Origin: Gonatopus flavifemur
Taxonomy: Eukaryota; Arthropoda; Insecta; Hymenoptera; Dryinidae
Direction: 5' to 3'
NCBI GenBank assembly: GCA_018340375.1
Contig: JAFFJZ010000010.1
Coordinates: 5,828,001-5,892,000, forward strand
DNA length: 64,000 nucleotides
Shown: positions 22,861 through 34,349 of the stretch, piece after piece
How the letters are laid out: each line of letters starts with the position of its first letter
How positions within the stretch are numbered: the first letter of the stretch is position 1
Notes under the pieces: model-generated
Database searches by the model: none
Told to the model about the DNA's origin: nothing
The model's input: only the letters and a program-made list of their open reading frames with translations
Made by a program: the position numbers and the translations under genes

Positions 22861-24110
22861 ACCAGGAGATATTAGGACCTTGAATAAGTTATCGCTGTTT
22901 CATCACAAATGGCACCAACAGTACTCCGTGCTTGAAATTTCGAATGGTAACGCACTTGCAAGGAAGTACTGTATCTAACCTGAAATTTCAGTGCATGATA
23001 GTTTACTTCAGTGAAAATAAAGTGATTGTTTATTAGTTTTGAAAATATCTACCTTTGTGCCAACTAAAGCGTATTTGTGGGCATTTTATTGCACTACTTT
23101 ATTCAAAAGAAATCTGCAGCTGAAGCATATAGAATTCTTGTTGAGACTTATGGTGACAATGCTCTGTTGGAGACGACATGCAAAGACTGGTTACGACGTT
23201 TCAAAAATAATGATTTCACACTTGAAGATAAAGAACGTTCTGGCGCACTAAAAAAATTCGAAGACAGAGAGTTGGAGGAATTACTCGATGAAGACCGATC
23301 TAAGACGCTAGCAGAACTTGGAAAACAATCACAAGTTGGTGAGTCAACTGTTTCAAAACGTCTAAAAATGTTAGGAATGATCCAGAAGGAAGGACATTGG
23401 GTGCCGTATGAATTGAAGCCAAGAGACATCGAACGGCGTTTTGCCACGTGTGAACTACTGCTTCAACGGCAGAAAAGGAAAGGTTATTGGATACGCTATG
23501 ATAATCCAAAGCGTAGACAATCAGGGGTTGAGCCTGGCCATGCATCAACATCGTCCGCAAAACCAAATATCCATGGTTCGAAGCTTCTTTTCTGTGTTTG
23601 GTGGGATCAACAAGGTGTAATTCATTATGAGCCGCTCAAACCGAACGAGACTATCACGGGGGATCGCTATTCACTTCAATTGATGCGTTTGATCCGAGCC
23701 CTAAAAGAAAAACGGCCGCTATACGAGAAGAGACACGACAAAGTGATTTTGTTACATGACAACGCCCGGCCTCGTGTTGCAAAACCAGTGGAAACCTACC
23801 TGAAAATGCTTCGATGGGAAGTTCTACCCAAACCACCGTATTCACCTGACATAGCCCTTTCCGATTTTCACCTATTCCGTTCGATGGCACATGGCTTAGC
23901 CCACCGGCGTTTTCATTCCTACGAAGAAGCTAAAAAATGGGTCGATTCTTGGATAGCCTCAAAAGACGTCGTTTTTCTACCACGGAATTCATATACTGCC
24001 AGAAAGATGGGAGAAAGTGGTATCCAGTGATGGGCAATACTTACAATGAAACGTTTTTGTTCCTTATATTTCGAATAAAGTTTTATCAGTAATATACTTT
24101 TAAAATCTTC
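22861..24110 (+). mobile_element. Mariner (Tc1/mariner superfamily) relic
   Basis: The transposase remains define the core. A possible 5' end is ACCAGGAGATATTAGGACC at 22861, as mariners often end in CCAGG/CCTGG. The 3' end seems cut off near 24110, where AAAGATATCTT-type repeat sequence begins, so no paired ends or TA duplication can be shown. Boundaries are approximate. Confidence 0.55.
23039..24049 (+). pseudogene. Broken mariner transposase, mauritiana-like
   Basis: Reading in segments gives an N-terminal FVPTK motif (about 23051), a frame change near 23077, then a 317-codon frame with KKSAAEAYRILVETYGDNAL, WVPYELKPRDIERRFATCE, YDNPKRR, NIHGSKLLFCVWWDQQGV, HDNARP and YSPDIALSDFHLF. The second and third catalytic aspartates are residues 228 and 263 of that frame, 34 residues apart, matching the family's D,D34D pattern. 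The stretch that should carry the first aspartate (normally ...TGDEKW) is missing between KRKG and WIRYDNP, an in-frame loss of about 11 residues near 23485. After WIASKD the frame shifts again near 23980, and the usual ending (LPERWEKVV..DGQY) continues in another frame to TGA at 24047. It cannot encode an active enzyme. The mauritiana-like assignment is from remembered motifs. Confidence 0.93.
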
Positions 24111-24215
24111 TGGGAATAAGATCCATTTACGAAATCTAAAAGATATCTTCTAGGGTTGCGTAAGATTTCTCAAACCATCCTAAAAGATATCTTGAAACAC
24201 AAGACTGCTGTGTGG
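24111..24215. repeat. AGATATCTT-word fragment
   Basis: Carries AAAAGATATCTTCTAGG and AAAAGATATCTTGAAAC and ends near GCTGTGTGGGTA. It is the same word type as 60360-60865 and abuts the damaged 3' side of the mariner relic. Confidence 0.45.
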
Positions 24216-25985
24216 GTACCTGGATTGAGAACTGTAATAAAAATACTGAATTAAAACAATAAAATAAAAAAAATTAGAATACAAAAAAATAAAAAGGAAC
24301 AAAATGGCGAAGTGACGTGTAGATCGGAACAAAGATCGTCATAGCAGACTGAAGACTCTCCCGGAAATAATAAAAATTGAAGTATTTCTTTTGAAGAAAA
24401 TTATATGATTCGATTACAAACTATGGATGCTCATAATCCATACCTTATTCGAATAAAGAGGAGAGCAACACCGGTCCCCCGTAAATACATTACGAATCAA
24501 TGAAGAATCCTTGTCCCGTTCCAGGTGACATTTCAATTGAAGTTCTCGGAGGACATTTATTCCTCGACACATCCACGAAACGTGAATAATTGTCAGAACT
24601 TTCATCATTCCACTCACGCGAAGCCCACATAAAAATATAGATTAATCTAACGTCTATTATTTTACGACCGATCATATTTTTGCATCGGCCAACACGATGT
24701 TTTTAGTCCCGAAGAAAAATAATAAATTGCAGAAAATCAAAAAGAATAAGGAATGAACTGTAACCTTTTATAATGCGAGAACATGTTGATGTATACAATT
24801 ATGTACGTTGTTTTTACCTCCTATCATATTTGGTTGGAATAAAACTTGGCTATGATGAGTACTAAATTTACCGCATTCCATGTGTCGTATCATATTGCAG
24901 CATATGCAGTCTTGTATATCGATAACGATGGTCATGACGTATTTACTAACAAATACAGGCGAGCACGTGTGTGAGATTTCGACGTGCGAAGACGAGACTT
25001 GAGAGAAATAATTTCACACCAGAGCCAATTTCATAGCGCAATGTAACACCTCCCTTCGCTTTAGGCACGTACACACAAGGCGTATACGTGTACATCCAAG
25101 AGGAAAAAGATGGATATATATTATATATGGCTCGTGTGCTCGGGTTTGAGAATGAAAATCTGAAACGCATGTTCGCCTCATCACTGACATGCTTCTCCCT
25201 TTTTTCCCCTTTCTTTTCAATCCTCATTCCCCTTGGGCGGTGAGTCAACTTCTGGAATCATTGTTTCTGAAATGATATGCTGCAATTTGTTAGTGTCTGA
25301 TAGGCAGAGGGTTTCATTATTTCACGAAATTTTTAGTTAACATCTGCCCGCCCGTCCGCGTTTAGGAGGTTCTTCGGTACTTGGCGTTGTTGCATTTGAT
25401 GATCTCAAATCAAATCAGCCGTGTGAAAGAGAAGCGTGGCATCAAAAATTTGGTTCCATATATTATTTTGACTTCTCGATTCAATTTTCACCGGTAGAAA
25501 ATATACATCCTACACTCATTTAAAGATTATCCATACTCGGACAAAGATCGATTATCCAGGGAATTGATGATATTCACCGTTATGAATGTTATGAGCATCG
25601 AATCCTTCCACGCGATTCATACCATTTGAAAAATGAATTAGTGGAATACGTTCTCCAGCGTCACGATCCAATTAGGGAAGAAAATGAAAAGAAAATCCAA
25701 AATTGTTCGACGGATGGATTCGAGTTTGATTCGTGATTGCAACTCCTCTCGCAGCAGTTGGAATAGCAATTCATAAGTGATTATGGCAAAACATCAGAGG
25801 AATATAAAAATATTTTCCAGCTTATCCGATTGGTACGTGAGTAAATATACTCGTGTACGAAGAGGGAGCATCAATTGCGTGGCGTAAGACGGGCTCTAAG
25901 ATAAAACGGAGCTTCGATGAATAAATGTACACGCATATGAAATACATATTTACTTACACACGTGTGTACAAAAGTATCTTGCGCG
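24216..25985. other. Unique block, no supported gene
   Basis: AT-rich to 24.9 kb, then mixed. A 100-codon minus frame at 24946-25248 is unrecognised. No repeat ends. Confidence 0.35.
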
Positions 25986-26290
25986 AAGGAGTATTTTTGC
26001 AGTTGGTACGGGTTCGCAGGTTGCGCGAAATGGTGTGTGCAATCGGGCTGTACTCGCTTAGCTCTTAGCTCGCTCGGTGACCGAGCCATGCAAACGCCTC
26101 TTTTCCCTCAACCCCCTTCGAGGTTCCCCTCAAGCTCCATCTCGGGCCTGGAGAGTCGCCCTCCCACTGGCCCCTGGACCGCTCAACGCTGAGCATCGCG
26201 TTGCAGAGTGCATGGCGGCCTCGCGTGGGCGAAGGGTCATGGGTCGCAGACACACCACAGTGGTTCTCATATACGGGAGACTCTAAGGTT
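25986..26290. promoter_or_regulatory. GC/CpG-rich patch, possible promoter or exon
   Basis: Markedly GC-rich compared with both flanks, with overlapping open frames in several phases. One is a + frame ending in MAASRGRRVMGRRHTTVVLI and a few more residues, with ATG at 26211. None is a known domain. Such patches often accompany insect promoters; no core promoter is evident. Confidence 0.2.
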
Positions 26291-27240
26291 GAAGATCGAA
26301 TCAATTACCTGTGACTTCATCTTGATTTCATTCATAATATATTCCTTGAATTAGTCTCTGGAATTTTTATCGTATCTTTTTATAATTTATACCGGTGTAT
26401 TTCACTTTTCTACCTATTTCATGTGAATGCGATGATCTCGTATTCTCATACGGTGATCCTAAGGTTCGACGCTCGATCTCTCAGCAATTTTATTCGATCG
26501 AATTTATGAATGAACAACAATAAAACGATATTCGATGCTGGTCGGGGGATGCATTGAGTACCGTCGTTTTTGAACTTGTATCAGTTCTTGAGACTGAATG
26601 GAAGAGGGGAAGAGAGAAAAAAAACAAATCATGAACCTTAGTTCAGAGGTAGAAGAGAGTGATTCGTATGCGTACCGGTCGGACGACAATCGTGCTGACA
26701 ATTTGTCCGGGCATAAAATGTGGTGGACCAAGATACCGTGAGAAGGAGGGTATATCTGTTTCCTCTCGAATTCTTACGACCTCTGCTGAGGAAATCTTGG
26801 ATACGTATGGAGCCGAAGAACTTCATGGATCGAGTAGAAGTTCCAAGGAACATCGGAGGGATAGGTCTGCTTGATCTTTCGGGTCAACTCACGTGTGTGT
26901 GAGAGGAATAAAACGACCCCTTCCTGGTGATACTTGTGTACTCTCGCGTATAGTTTCATCAAATAACCTCAAACGGTTCAACATGCGTACTAAGCGAATT
27001 TATTTTCTCGAGAACGTTTAATTATAAATATTACGATTTGATTGCACAGAGAAAAACTTGATGGTAAGAATTTTTATACTTCACCGCGATACGTTAGGTT
27101 ATTATCTTCGAGTTGAAATTCAATTATGAAAAGTAGAAATAATGTATTAAATATTAAGTATGCATAGCTACGTATAAACTATATATAAATTATATATATT
27201 CTATGTATACGTTGTTCAACTAAGACTTTCGATAGGATTT
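26291..27240. other. Unique noncoding block
   Basis: Short frames only; AT-rich from 26.95 kb. No recognised features. Confidence 0.35.
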
Positions 27241-27241
27241 C

Positions 27242-27490
27242 ATGTTAATGAGATATGATGCGATGAGCCTGTTATTAGATATCATCTTACATGAATTTTT
27301 CGTACAAGAGAAAGAACAAATGCACATAAGAATAAACCCCTCTGACCTTGCAGGTGGTGAGTTGACTCTCTATCACCTGCGCAAAACTTTAGACTTGGCC
27401 TCTGACCTCATCATTTTTAATGAAGCTCATGGTCGTATCGCTCCGTACACCTTTGTCGATTTCAAATGTGCACCCGCATATCATTTGTAA
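27242..27490 (+). CDS. Unrecognised 82-codon open frame
   Basis: The frame opens with ATG, runs to TAA at 27488 and has protein-like composition (GELTLYHLRKTLDLASDLI and onwards). A possible 3' splice site (CCCCTCTGACCTTGCAG) occurs inside it at about 27353, so the second half could instead be an internal exon. No known domain is recognised. Conservation between related insects would decide. Confidence 0.15.
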   Translation: MLMRYDAMSLLLDIILHEFFVQEKEQMHIRINPSDLAGGELTLYHLRKTLDLASDLIIFNEAHGRIAPYTFVDFKCAPAYHL

Positions 27491-27639
27491 TATGGAAACC
27501 AAATTTATTTTCGCAAATGGAACGAACACTGAATCATTCTTTTGTATCGTGTTGGAGAATAATTATAATCTAAATTATGCTCATACTTCCATGAAACGTT
27601 TCTTTCATATTTGCCTTTGAATAAAATAATTTATCAATG

Positions 27640-28770
27640 TTTGGATAACTAGAAGTTAACCTGTAACTGCGAGAAATGTTGAAATATCACATCCAAGTTC
27701 TTTCGCTACCCAAATATCAAACACAAAAACTACGCTGTTACAGTTACCAGCTAGTAAACAGCTATAGGTTCAACAAAGCGAGGTCAAAAAGTGAGTAGCT
27801 ATGAAACAGCAGTTCCATTTTTTTGCGTTTGCTCTCCGAAATGTAAATGAGATCACAATTTTCATATACTTGGCGTCAAAATGTTACTGAATTTTGATTC
27901 ATCGTTATGGATTCATTGCTATGTTCTACTTCATCCAAAATCAAAATGTGTGAAATTTTTCACATGTTTTTAACCCTAGGACTTTACTCCGAGGAGTAAC
28001 ACACCCCGAGTGATTCCTACATTTTGATCAACATTAGTGCATATTAGTTCAAAAACAGAGTTCACAACAGTGGTTCCAACACTGGGGAATAGGAGACACA
28101 CTGTTGGGGTTTTTGTTTCATTCAGATAATGTATAGATCTAGGATTAAAACGCTTCAAAAACTTTCGGTGCTGTTTGTGTCACTGCTAAAATTTTCAAAG
28201 AATTTCAGAAACACGAATAATTCTTTAGAAAATTTGAAGAACTCTCAGAGTTTTCGAGAGAAATCAACGGACAGGGCAATTCAGGAAACTTTGCAGTAGA
28301 AAAACGTCAAATAAAAGCTTCTTAGAATTTTTTGGGAAATTTTCCAACATTTTTCGAGGTTTTCAGAATTTGGAAAAATGTTCACACATAGTTTTTCAGA
28401 TTCTTTTAAATGTCTGTGGAGTTTTTGACAGTGTTTCAATAAGATTGAGAGATTTGTAGTATAATTCAGAGAAATTCTTTCCTACCAAGGCAAATATCTG
28501 AGAACATACACTGTCAAAATTAAATTCCATACCAAATAAGAATTGAGGGATTGATATGTTCTAACGTTGTGCAATTATATTCTTGGAGTTTGCATCGTTG
28601 ATCAGTTCTCTGGATTAGGGAACATTATTTGGAAAACGTGCTGCAAGATTTTTTTATCTTTGGTAGCTAAAATATTGAAATATTGAAATATTGTGTCAGT
28701 ATTTCTTTGATCAGACCGAAAAAGAGTCCCAATGAATTCAAATGTGCTCTTCAAAATTTTGAGAGTGAGA
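27640..28770. other. Transition into repeat block
   Basis: AT-rich. It includes TTCAGAGA-type degenerate words at 28190-28460 and a TACACTGTCAAAATT end-like word at 28507 without a partner. No gene. Confidence 0.35.
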
Positions 28771-29012
28771 TTTCAATCTTTGGTCAGTGAGCTTGTCAAA
28801 TTCTTCAGCGTAACATCTACTTTTTAAGAGGGATAATTTAAGATTCAAGGTAAGAAACTTACAACTTCAACAATTCTGAAGTGACTTTTTTGCTCTAAAA
28901 GAGCGAGGTTTCATTTGCAACTACTCGCAACGAGTCAAGATCCCACCCGAAGTGGCCAAACTCATTTCTGTGTCCTAATGGAGTGAAACTCCATAGTGTC
29001 TCTAATAATAAT
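28765..29012. mobile_element. Diverged copy of the GAGTGAGATTTCACTC element
   Basis: Shares, in order, the GAGTGAGATTTCAMTCTTT, CTAAAAGAGYGAGG and TGGAGTGAAAC-type blocks with the better copy at 50189-50440. The ends are degraded. Confidence 0.5.
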
Positions 29013-29224
29013 AATTTCTAACACTTCCAGATTTAAAGGATAATGTGATTGTCGCAAATCTGATAAAACTTCACCAAACAAACAATAACTCAATTTAACA
29101 GTTGGTTGACAAGTTCTCTTCATTTTATAATTAGTAGGGCCTCTGAATCCAAATTCCATTTCATACTTTCCAGGATATCTTCCCTGTAAAAAATTCCCTC
29201 GTGGGAAAATTTCGTTGAAAGTCA

Positions 29225-29520
29225 CTGAAATTTTCACAAATTTTCAGTGAAGAGTTTTTCAGAAGATTTCAGAGGTTTTCATAGTTTCTCAGAGAGTCTC
29301 AATGATTTGCAGAAGGATTCAGAGTTTTTCAGAGGATTCCAGATATTTCCATCGTTTCTCAGAGAGTTTCAGTGATTATCAGAAAAATTCGAAATCTTTC
29401 AAAGATATTCCTAAATATTCAGAAAAATTTTCAATGGAAAAACGTGTTCAAAAAGTGAGAGTTTTTCAAGATTCTTCCAAGTTTGGAAGAATTTTCATAG
29501 GTTTTCAGGGTTTTTGAGAT
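29225..29520. repeat. Degenerate TTCAGAGA-word array
   Basis: Words such as TTTCAGAG, TTTTTCAGA and TCTCAGAGAGT recur every 10-16 bp over about 300 bp. The 71-codon frame through it is a by-product. Similar arrays lie near 22640, 28200, 39390, 52600-53170 and 58470. Confidence 0.6.
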
Positions 29521-29721
29521 CCTTTACAGGGATTTACGAAGAAACTTTTTTTATCCATTCAAGGGAATTGAGAATTTTGGTGAGAACGAATACAATTCCT
29601 GAATACCTCTGGAGGAATACAAATACATATCAATCCCTGAAATTAGCTATTGCAACTGAAAATGTGGTTCACAAGTTCTTCGTATTCGAGCGAATCAAGA
29701 GATTCTGTATTTTACATTCCC

Positions 29722-29761
<40 letters not shown>

Positions 29762-29762
29762 T
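29722..29762. repeat. (AAT)n microsatellite
   Basis: About 13 AAT units, directly visible. Confidence 0.95.
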
Positions 29763-30063
29763 AACTGTTTAAATCAATTGCATAAAAATTGTGCGATGAA
29801 GAATAAAATTCCAATTGAGTGGTGAAGAGTTTAGGAATTGATAGAAACTGATGTGCACAAATTTCAACGGTTCAGAGAAATTTCAGAGGGATTGATTATT
29901 GAAAACAATTCACAAACGGGAATTCGAATCTTTGGGAAGGAATTAAGAGAAATTAGAATTGAGAGGTATTCACATTGAATGTTTTCAACCATCAAATATA
30001 CAAAAATCGAATTCATGCGTACGATTCTCAATTCCTCTCAACGGAATATTTTTTACAGGGTTA

Positions 30064-30433
30064 CACGAAGAAAAAGGAATTCGCTGTGGCAGCGAAATCT
30101 ACTTTTGCTGGGTTCCTTTTGCCAGAGCAGCAAATTTTTTGCTGTGACAGCAACCTATTTGCCGTTCCAGCAATCTTGTTAGCTGCGACAGCGAAATTTT
30201 AGCTGTGGCAGCAATAATTGTTTGCTATCCCAGCAAAATTTGTTCGCTATTCTGTATATAATACTGAAAATTTCCTGGCGGAGTGAACATTTTTTACTGC
30301 CACAGCTAAAAAATTGCTGTCGTAGCTAACACGATTGCTGTTATAGCAAATTTTTAGCTAGGTCAGCAAAAAATGTTGCTATTCTATATATAATACCTCG
30401 ATTTGCTGCGTCAGCAAATTTTTTCTCTCCGTG
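30064..30433. mobile_element. GCTG..CAGC-word TA element
   Basis: The ends are CACGAAGAAAAA and TTTTTTCTCTCCGTG, bounded by TA on both sides. The interior has about 15 copies of a hairpin-like word GCTGYNRCAGC (GCTGTGGCAGC, GCTGTGACAGC, GCTGCGACAGC). Noncoding, though open frames cross it. Related in design to 53597-53821. Confidence 0.75.
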
Positions 30434-30496
30434 TAAGGATATCCTGGGATTCCTAGGAAAAAATATGAGATCTACTGAAATCTAGGTAGATCTGTT

Positions 30497-31358
30497 CCCA
30501 GGTAGCATACGCACGTTCTGAGAATGTTCTGAGAATATACGGATATTCGAATATTCTATGGAGATTCTTATTACGTGCGAATGTATTCTACGCACATTCT
30601 CAGAATGTTTGGATGAGACTGCTTCAAATATTCTCAGAATACGATGTCACGAATATTGTGGGGATATTAGAAAAAAAATGCCGTTGAAATAAAAATTCCC
30701 GTCAATATAAGCGTCTACATGTCACTGAAAACTACTTCACAATCAATTTTCTTGATCATTAAACATCTGTCATCATGAATTGTGAGGAATATTGGGGATT
30801 AACATCCTTAACGGCACATCCACCGATTTCTACGTCGCATCTCCGTGGACTCCACGTGGATAGAACGTGGATGAACCGAGATTCCACGTGAGGCAGCGTA
30901 GAGGCAACGTAGAAATGTCCGGTGCTGTACGGGATGGAAGGATGAGATACTCATGATCGCAACAGGCAATCATGATACATACAGCATCTCTTAATATTTC
31001 ATTACACTTTTAAGGATTATTTGTCAGACATGGTAACTTTCATAAATTTATTATTTCCCAAATACAAATTAAAATAATATATTTTCCAAGGGTCTGTCAC
31101 CTGTCAACAAAATCATCCGCCATTATTGAATTCGTGTCATCACGATACTTGCGCATGCGCTGCTCATCAATCTCCTCAGAAAACTTTGTACGCATATTGT
31201 ACGAACATTCCTAGAATATTCGAAACAGTTCCATCCAAATGTTCTAAGAATCTTCTATGAATATTTACGAACCTTCTACGCTTTTTGTGAGAATATTCGA
31301 GCAAGTACATTTCAAGGATTTTGTGAGAATATTCTCAGAATATTGTATGTTACATGGG
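30497..31358. mobile_element. AGAATATTCT-word element
   Basis: The left end CCCAGGTAGCATACG and inverted right end CCCATGTAACATACA are similar. The subterminal parts of both arms contain GTTCTGAGAATGTTC or GAATATTCTCAGAATATT words. The central part carries a smaller element (about 30820-30925). Noncoding, 862 bp. Confidence 0.65.
30820..30925. mobile_element. Small GATTTCTACGT element, copy 1
   Basis: Shares the order GCACATC, GATTTCTACGTCG, GTGGATGAAC, GAGGCAACGTAGAA with 62567-62675. Partially inverted ends (ACGGCACATC and ACAGCACCGG). Nested in the element at 30497-31358. Confidence 0.5.
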
Positions 31359-31730
31359 TTGAGATATATGTAGATCTCTTCAGATCTAAATTTTGGCAAG
31401 AAAATATCTACGGAGATTCACAGAGATTTTCAGAGATCTCCAGATATCTTCTCGAATTTCCCTATATTTTTTTGGATTCCTTGCAAAATTGGAATCTTTG
31501 GGAGTGAGTGGATATCAGGAAACTCCATAGATGGAAGTCTAAGTTGAGATGTCCAGATGTAAGTAGATATATGAACAGATTTGCAGAGATTTTCGCCAAA
31601 ATTTAGATCCGATGAGATCTACTTAGATCTTCACGCGCTTCATGTGAAGTAATAGTAAGTTACATTAAGCGTATGCAAATCATACCTATTCTGACTCCAA
31701 ATAATATCTCCAAGCAGTTTGTCCCAACGA

Positions 31731-31806
31731 CGATTCATGGCTCAGTAGATAAAACCCTCGTCTAGCATGGTGAAAGTCTTCAGTTCGATTCTCGCTATGG
31801 TGGGCG
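31731..31806 (+). repeat. tRNA-like sequence (SINE head or tRNA pseudogene)
   Basis: An A-box-like TGGCTCAGTAG (31738) and a B-box-like GTTCGATTC (31783) are spaced as in a tRNA. The acceptor ends do not pair well, and the downstream CTATGGTGGGCGA is followed by a T run (pol III stop-like). A tRNA-derived SINE or decayed tRNA is more likely than a working gene. Confidence 0.45.
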
Positions 31807-32870
31807 ATTTTTTAATTAAAGTTTCATGAATTTTATACGCTTACCTTGTTCCAATTCCCTCTTCACATACTTTTTGTATCCCTCCCATTCAAGCTTCGTA
31901 TACTTTTCATTAACGTTTTGGTTACTCTCCAACATAAGCTTCGTTTACTCTTCCTTTCCGCTTCCATTTTCACCAGGGTATGCTGAGAGATATCTCCAGG
32001 GTATCATGAATATCCTGGGATATATGTTGGATGTCTCAAGAATATTCTAAGGATATTTTTTGCTGTGTGAACTGTGATACCGTTCTTCGAATAATCAAGA
32101 TTTGACAATTTTTTCAAATCAACTCTTTCAGCAAGGAATGTTTAAAAGTGTCTATATGTGACCTGAGATCCCTGAGATTGTGTGCTGAATCCAGCGGCCT
32201 GCGCAGAAATTCATTGTTGTGTAGTGCGTGAGTGTATACACGTACGTTAAGGATCAACACTCACATGTTTAGTGCCATTCGCAGGCAACTTCAGCGTGAT
32301 TGTTGAAAGAGTTAATGGTCAAATCAACGACAAAATGTTGAGAAATGAGAAGACCTATGAACTGAAATGTCTTTGCACACGTGGCAATGAGTTTGAGTCA
32401 CCGATGGCAGAGTGCAGCACCTACTAGTTTGAGCTTAACAGAGGGAAGAATTCTGTGGAGAATCTGAATTGTTCTCTTCGTATATTTTTGCACTTAGTGC
32501 TGAATAAAACTTCAGCCGATTCAATCAATTCATTTTGAAATGCACTAATGAATGACTAGATCCCCAGAGCTGGCAGTATCTTTACGCCAAAAATACTCCG
32601 AGACGATTAAGGGCATCCCGTAGATCTCTCTACCTAAAGTATTTGCAGAGGACTAAATAAAATGTTATAAAACAACCAACCAGACCTTCTATTTAGTCCC
32701 CTTCAAGTGTTTTGGGTGGATAGATCTAGTAACTCTGAGGTCTATGGAATGCTCTTGAAATAATTAAACAAAAAAAAACCATTAAATCCTTAGAAGGATT
32801 TCACAACTGGTGGTCAAATTTTTGAAACTGATATATCGCAAGCGCACAATACCTGCCCATATATTCGTTA
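31807..32870. other. Repeat-block edge, no gene
   Basis: An ATATCC..GGATAT-word stretch lies at 31975-32065, followed by ordinary AT-rich sequence. Nothing else recognised. Confidence 0.35.
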
Positions 32871-34139
32871 TTCCAGCTCGTGAATTTGAAATTCCATGCT
32901 CGATTGGGACTATCGGCTTTGAAAAAGTTGGAAGATTCCAAAGTAGAAGGTCCGTTGAAAAAGAGAACGCATAGTCTCCGTGCACGAAGAAAAGTTATGG
33001 CTCGAGATAGGTCGTCGGAGTACCTCGGTCGGTCGGTTGATCGTCGGAGGATTGTTCCTACTGGGTTGTCCTCTCGTGTGAAAGGTCACGCGCGAGAAAC
33101 TGACCTCGTCCTGTATCTTCCTTCCTTCTCATTCCCTTCTTCGCATCCTTTAATAATTTTGTACGATCTTAGATAGAATTTCGAGAAGCATTCTAGAAAT
33201 TTTCAAAGCAGCAAATTGAAAAATGAGCGGAACGTATTCGTTATTAAGTATCTCTTTTTACGTCTCCTGCGAATGAAGCGATTGATATTTTTTTATTCTC
33301 GTGGAGGAATGTACGATCCAAGGAAAGGCATGGAAGAGTAAAGAGGTATCTGACACTTACTTAGTTTCGAAGAGCTTGTAATCGCTTTGGAAATAGCCGC
33401 GTTGCGGAAACTCACAAGTTAGATCTCGCGTCTTATCGGGCCATAACTTCCATCGACGCCCTCGCACGTGTACTCAGCGGTATTCGATACGATCACCTAC
33501 TGCCGATACCGATCGCTCTTTTACACACATACATAGATTCTTTGTGTACCGAGGTAATGTATGTCACTACGCACGACATTACACTGTATCAAGTAATTAT
33601 CCACGAATTCTGTGCTGCCTACTACCAGCGTTGATGTATGGAGAGAAGGCAGGAAGGCTACATGCACCACCCACATGTGAATACGCGAAGGGCCCCTTAC
33701 GTGCACAACACTTACGTACATATCCACAACATCTTGCGATAGTTTCGAATCGGTAGGTTGTGAATAAAAGCCTCGCACATTGCGCCAGACAGATTTTTCT
33801 TCACGATAGATACAATATATGAACTCCTTGTACACTAATAATACACGGAGGGTTAGTCATAGGAAGACAATACGAAAACTTATGTTAGTAACCTTTGATA
33901 TCACTATGAATCATTCCATATGATCGTCGAATGTGGATATCTGTGATCGAGAGATGTACGTGTTGTGGCAACTTCCTCTGCCTTACAAGTTCTCTCTACT
34001 CCCTGTGTTACCTAATTCATTTTATCGATTCTCATATCTCCAGAAGAATCGTACGATTGATTATTCGTTGGTGATAGATTCGATAATTCATTTGTACTCA
34101 TTTTATCCATCCGGTTTTTCGTCCGGTATTTTTTGTATA
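32871..34139. other. Unique block, no supported gene
   Basis: GC-rich around 32.95-33.15 and 33.4-33.75 kb, with 98- and 104-codon frames that I cannot recognise and that lack good start or splice context. Confidence 0.35.
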
Positions 34140-34349
34140 GGGCTTCGCTCAAATTAATTGGAACACCAGATGAATTGTGCTCTTCCCGCTGTACGGTCAG
34201 TTGGCATCACTGCTACCTGGGTTTTCAAGCACAAAGGAGGACATATTAATTATTAGAATAATGTTTGTAGCTTTTTTGGTCAATAAACTGTGTGTCATGT
34301 GAAAATTGTAGTAATTTCCCTGGTGTTCCAATTAATTTGAGCGCTACTG
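34140..34349 (+). mobile_element. Tc1-derived miniature element
   Basis: The ends GGGCTTCGCTCAAATTAATT and inverted CAGTAGCGCTCAAATTAATT continue into a shared GGAACACCAG and are bounded by TA. This is the usual layout of Tc1-like elements. The interior keeps the end of the transposase gene (34221-34256), so it is an internal-deletion derivative. Confidence 0.9.
34221..34256 (+). pseudogene. C-terminal remnant of Tc1 transposase
   Basis: The frame reads VFKHKGGHINY then TAG. Tc1-family transposases typically end in a similar V-x-x-x-G-G-H-x-x-Y tail. Everything upstream of it is deleted. Confidence 0.75.

Larger units (their letters stand above)
30455..31640. mobile_element. AGATCT-word element interrupted by a second element
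   Basis: AGATCT-containing words (GTAGATCT, GAGATCTACT, CAGATCT) occur on both sides of the element at 30497-31358, at 30468-30495 and 31371-31634. This suggests one element split by insertion. Ends not resolved. Confidence 0.45.

Noticed and set aside
29302..29517. 71-codon frame
   Set aside because: Derived from the TTCAGAGA degenerate array.
29722..29762. Possible CRISPR-like regular array
   Set aside because: It is a simple AAT microsatellite; no spacer-repeat structure occurs in the window.
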